The notes under the pieces: model-generated
What the model saw: only the letters and a program-made list of their open reading frames with translations
What the model was told of the DNA's origin: nothing
Databases searched by the model: none
In this document: one piece after another, positions 36,197 through 36,266 of the stretch
How positions within the stretch are numbered: position 1 is the first letter of the stretch
Layout of the letters: each line of letters begins with the position of its first letter
NCBI GenBank assembly: GCA_016198745.1
Contig: JACQHZ010000417.1
Span: forward strand, 1-36,266
Direction: 5' to 3'
Length of the DNA stretch: 36,266 nt
Origin: Verrucomicrobiota bacterium
GTDB lineage: Bacteria > Verrucomicrobiota > Verrucomicrobiia > JABWAM01
Translations under genes and position numbers: made by a program

Positions 36197-36266
36197 TGGA
36201 GCCCACGACCAGGTTTGAACTGGTGACCTCGTCCTTACCAAGGACGTGCTCTACCAACTGAGCTAC
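36197..36266 (-). tRNA. tRNA-Thr (anticodon GGU), 5' end cut by window
   Basis: The gene strand begins at acceptor position 7 and continues TAGCTCAGTTGGTAGAGCA (D arm). The anticodon arm has loop TTGGTAA (GGT, reading ACC), and the T arm is ACCAG-TTCAAAC-CTGGT. The 3' acceptor strand is CGTGGGC, followed by discriminator T and an encoded CCA. About six 5' acceptor bases lie beyond the window. Confidence 0.93.

Overview
The window is one end of a very large translation and transcription gene cluster, almost all on the minus strand, followed (in transcription order) by a short accessory region that ends in a giant secreted protein cut by position 1. Codon use is G+C-rich. Zinc-ribbon S14, and a secreted protein mixing kelch, LamG-like and bacterial Ig modules, suggest the PVC group, most likely Verrucomicrobia (Pedosphaerales/Limisphaerales-like). 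That placement is an inference from gene style; there is no rRNA here to test it.

Transcription order runs from right to left. It starts with tRNA-Thr(GGU) (36266-36197, 5' end outside the window), then tuf, rpmG, tRNA-Trp(CCA), secE and nusG. Next come rplK, rplA, rplJ, rplL, rpoB and rpoC, then rpsL, rpsG, fusA and rpsJ. After rpsJ lies an unrelated 542-residue gene, then rplC, rplD, rplW, rplB and rpsS. After rpsS lies a second unrelated gene (membrane-anchored coiled coil, 285 residues), then rplV, rpsC, rplP, rpmC, rpsQ, rplN, rplX, rplE, rpsN, rpsH and rplF. This fuses the usual L11/rif, str, S10 and front-half spc clusters. The order stops after rplF, so rplR, rpsE, rpmD, rplO, secY and the alpha operon are not here. 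Spacing is mostly tight (rpoB/rpoC and rplD/rplW overlap), which fits co-transcription.

Beyond rplF lies a small plus-strand two-helix membrane protein gene (8533-8841). Divergent from it is a minus-strand pair: a secreted 242-residue protein, and five bases later an open reading frame that runs off the window (2516 codons visible). The latter has a signal peptide, six kelch motifs, a LamG-like domain, FN3/PKD-like and HYR-like modules, then at least thirteen Ig-like repeats. One of those repeats has a second LamG-like domain nested inside it.

The most unusual signal is not a gene. Gaps between ribosomal genes carry degenerate A+T-rich repeats with a strict seven-base period (GAAATTA, GAAGTTA, AAAGTGA and relatives), usually as two facing arms around a short unique loop. 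On the transcript these would fold into intercistronic hairpins. At three sites a small G+C-rich hairpin lies directly between the stop codon and the heptad arm. A matching heptad stretch also sits in frame inside one Ig repeat. A separate two-hairpin palindromic element with a closing outer stem lies between rplD and rplC. These elements, the two genes embedded in the S10 cluster and the insertion-tolerant Ig loop are the main points for follow-up.
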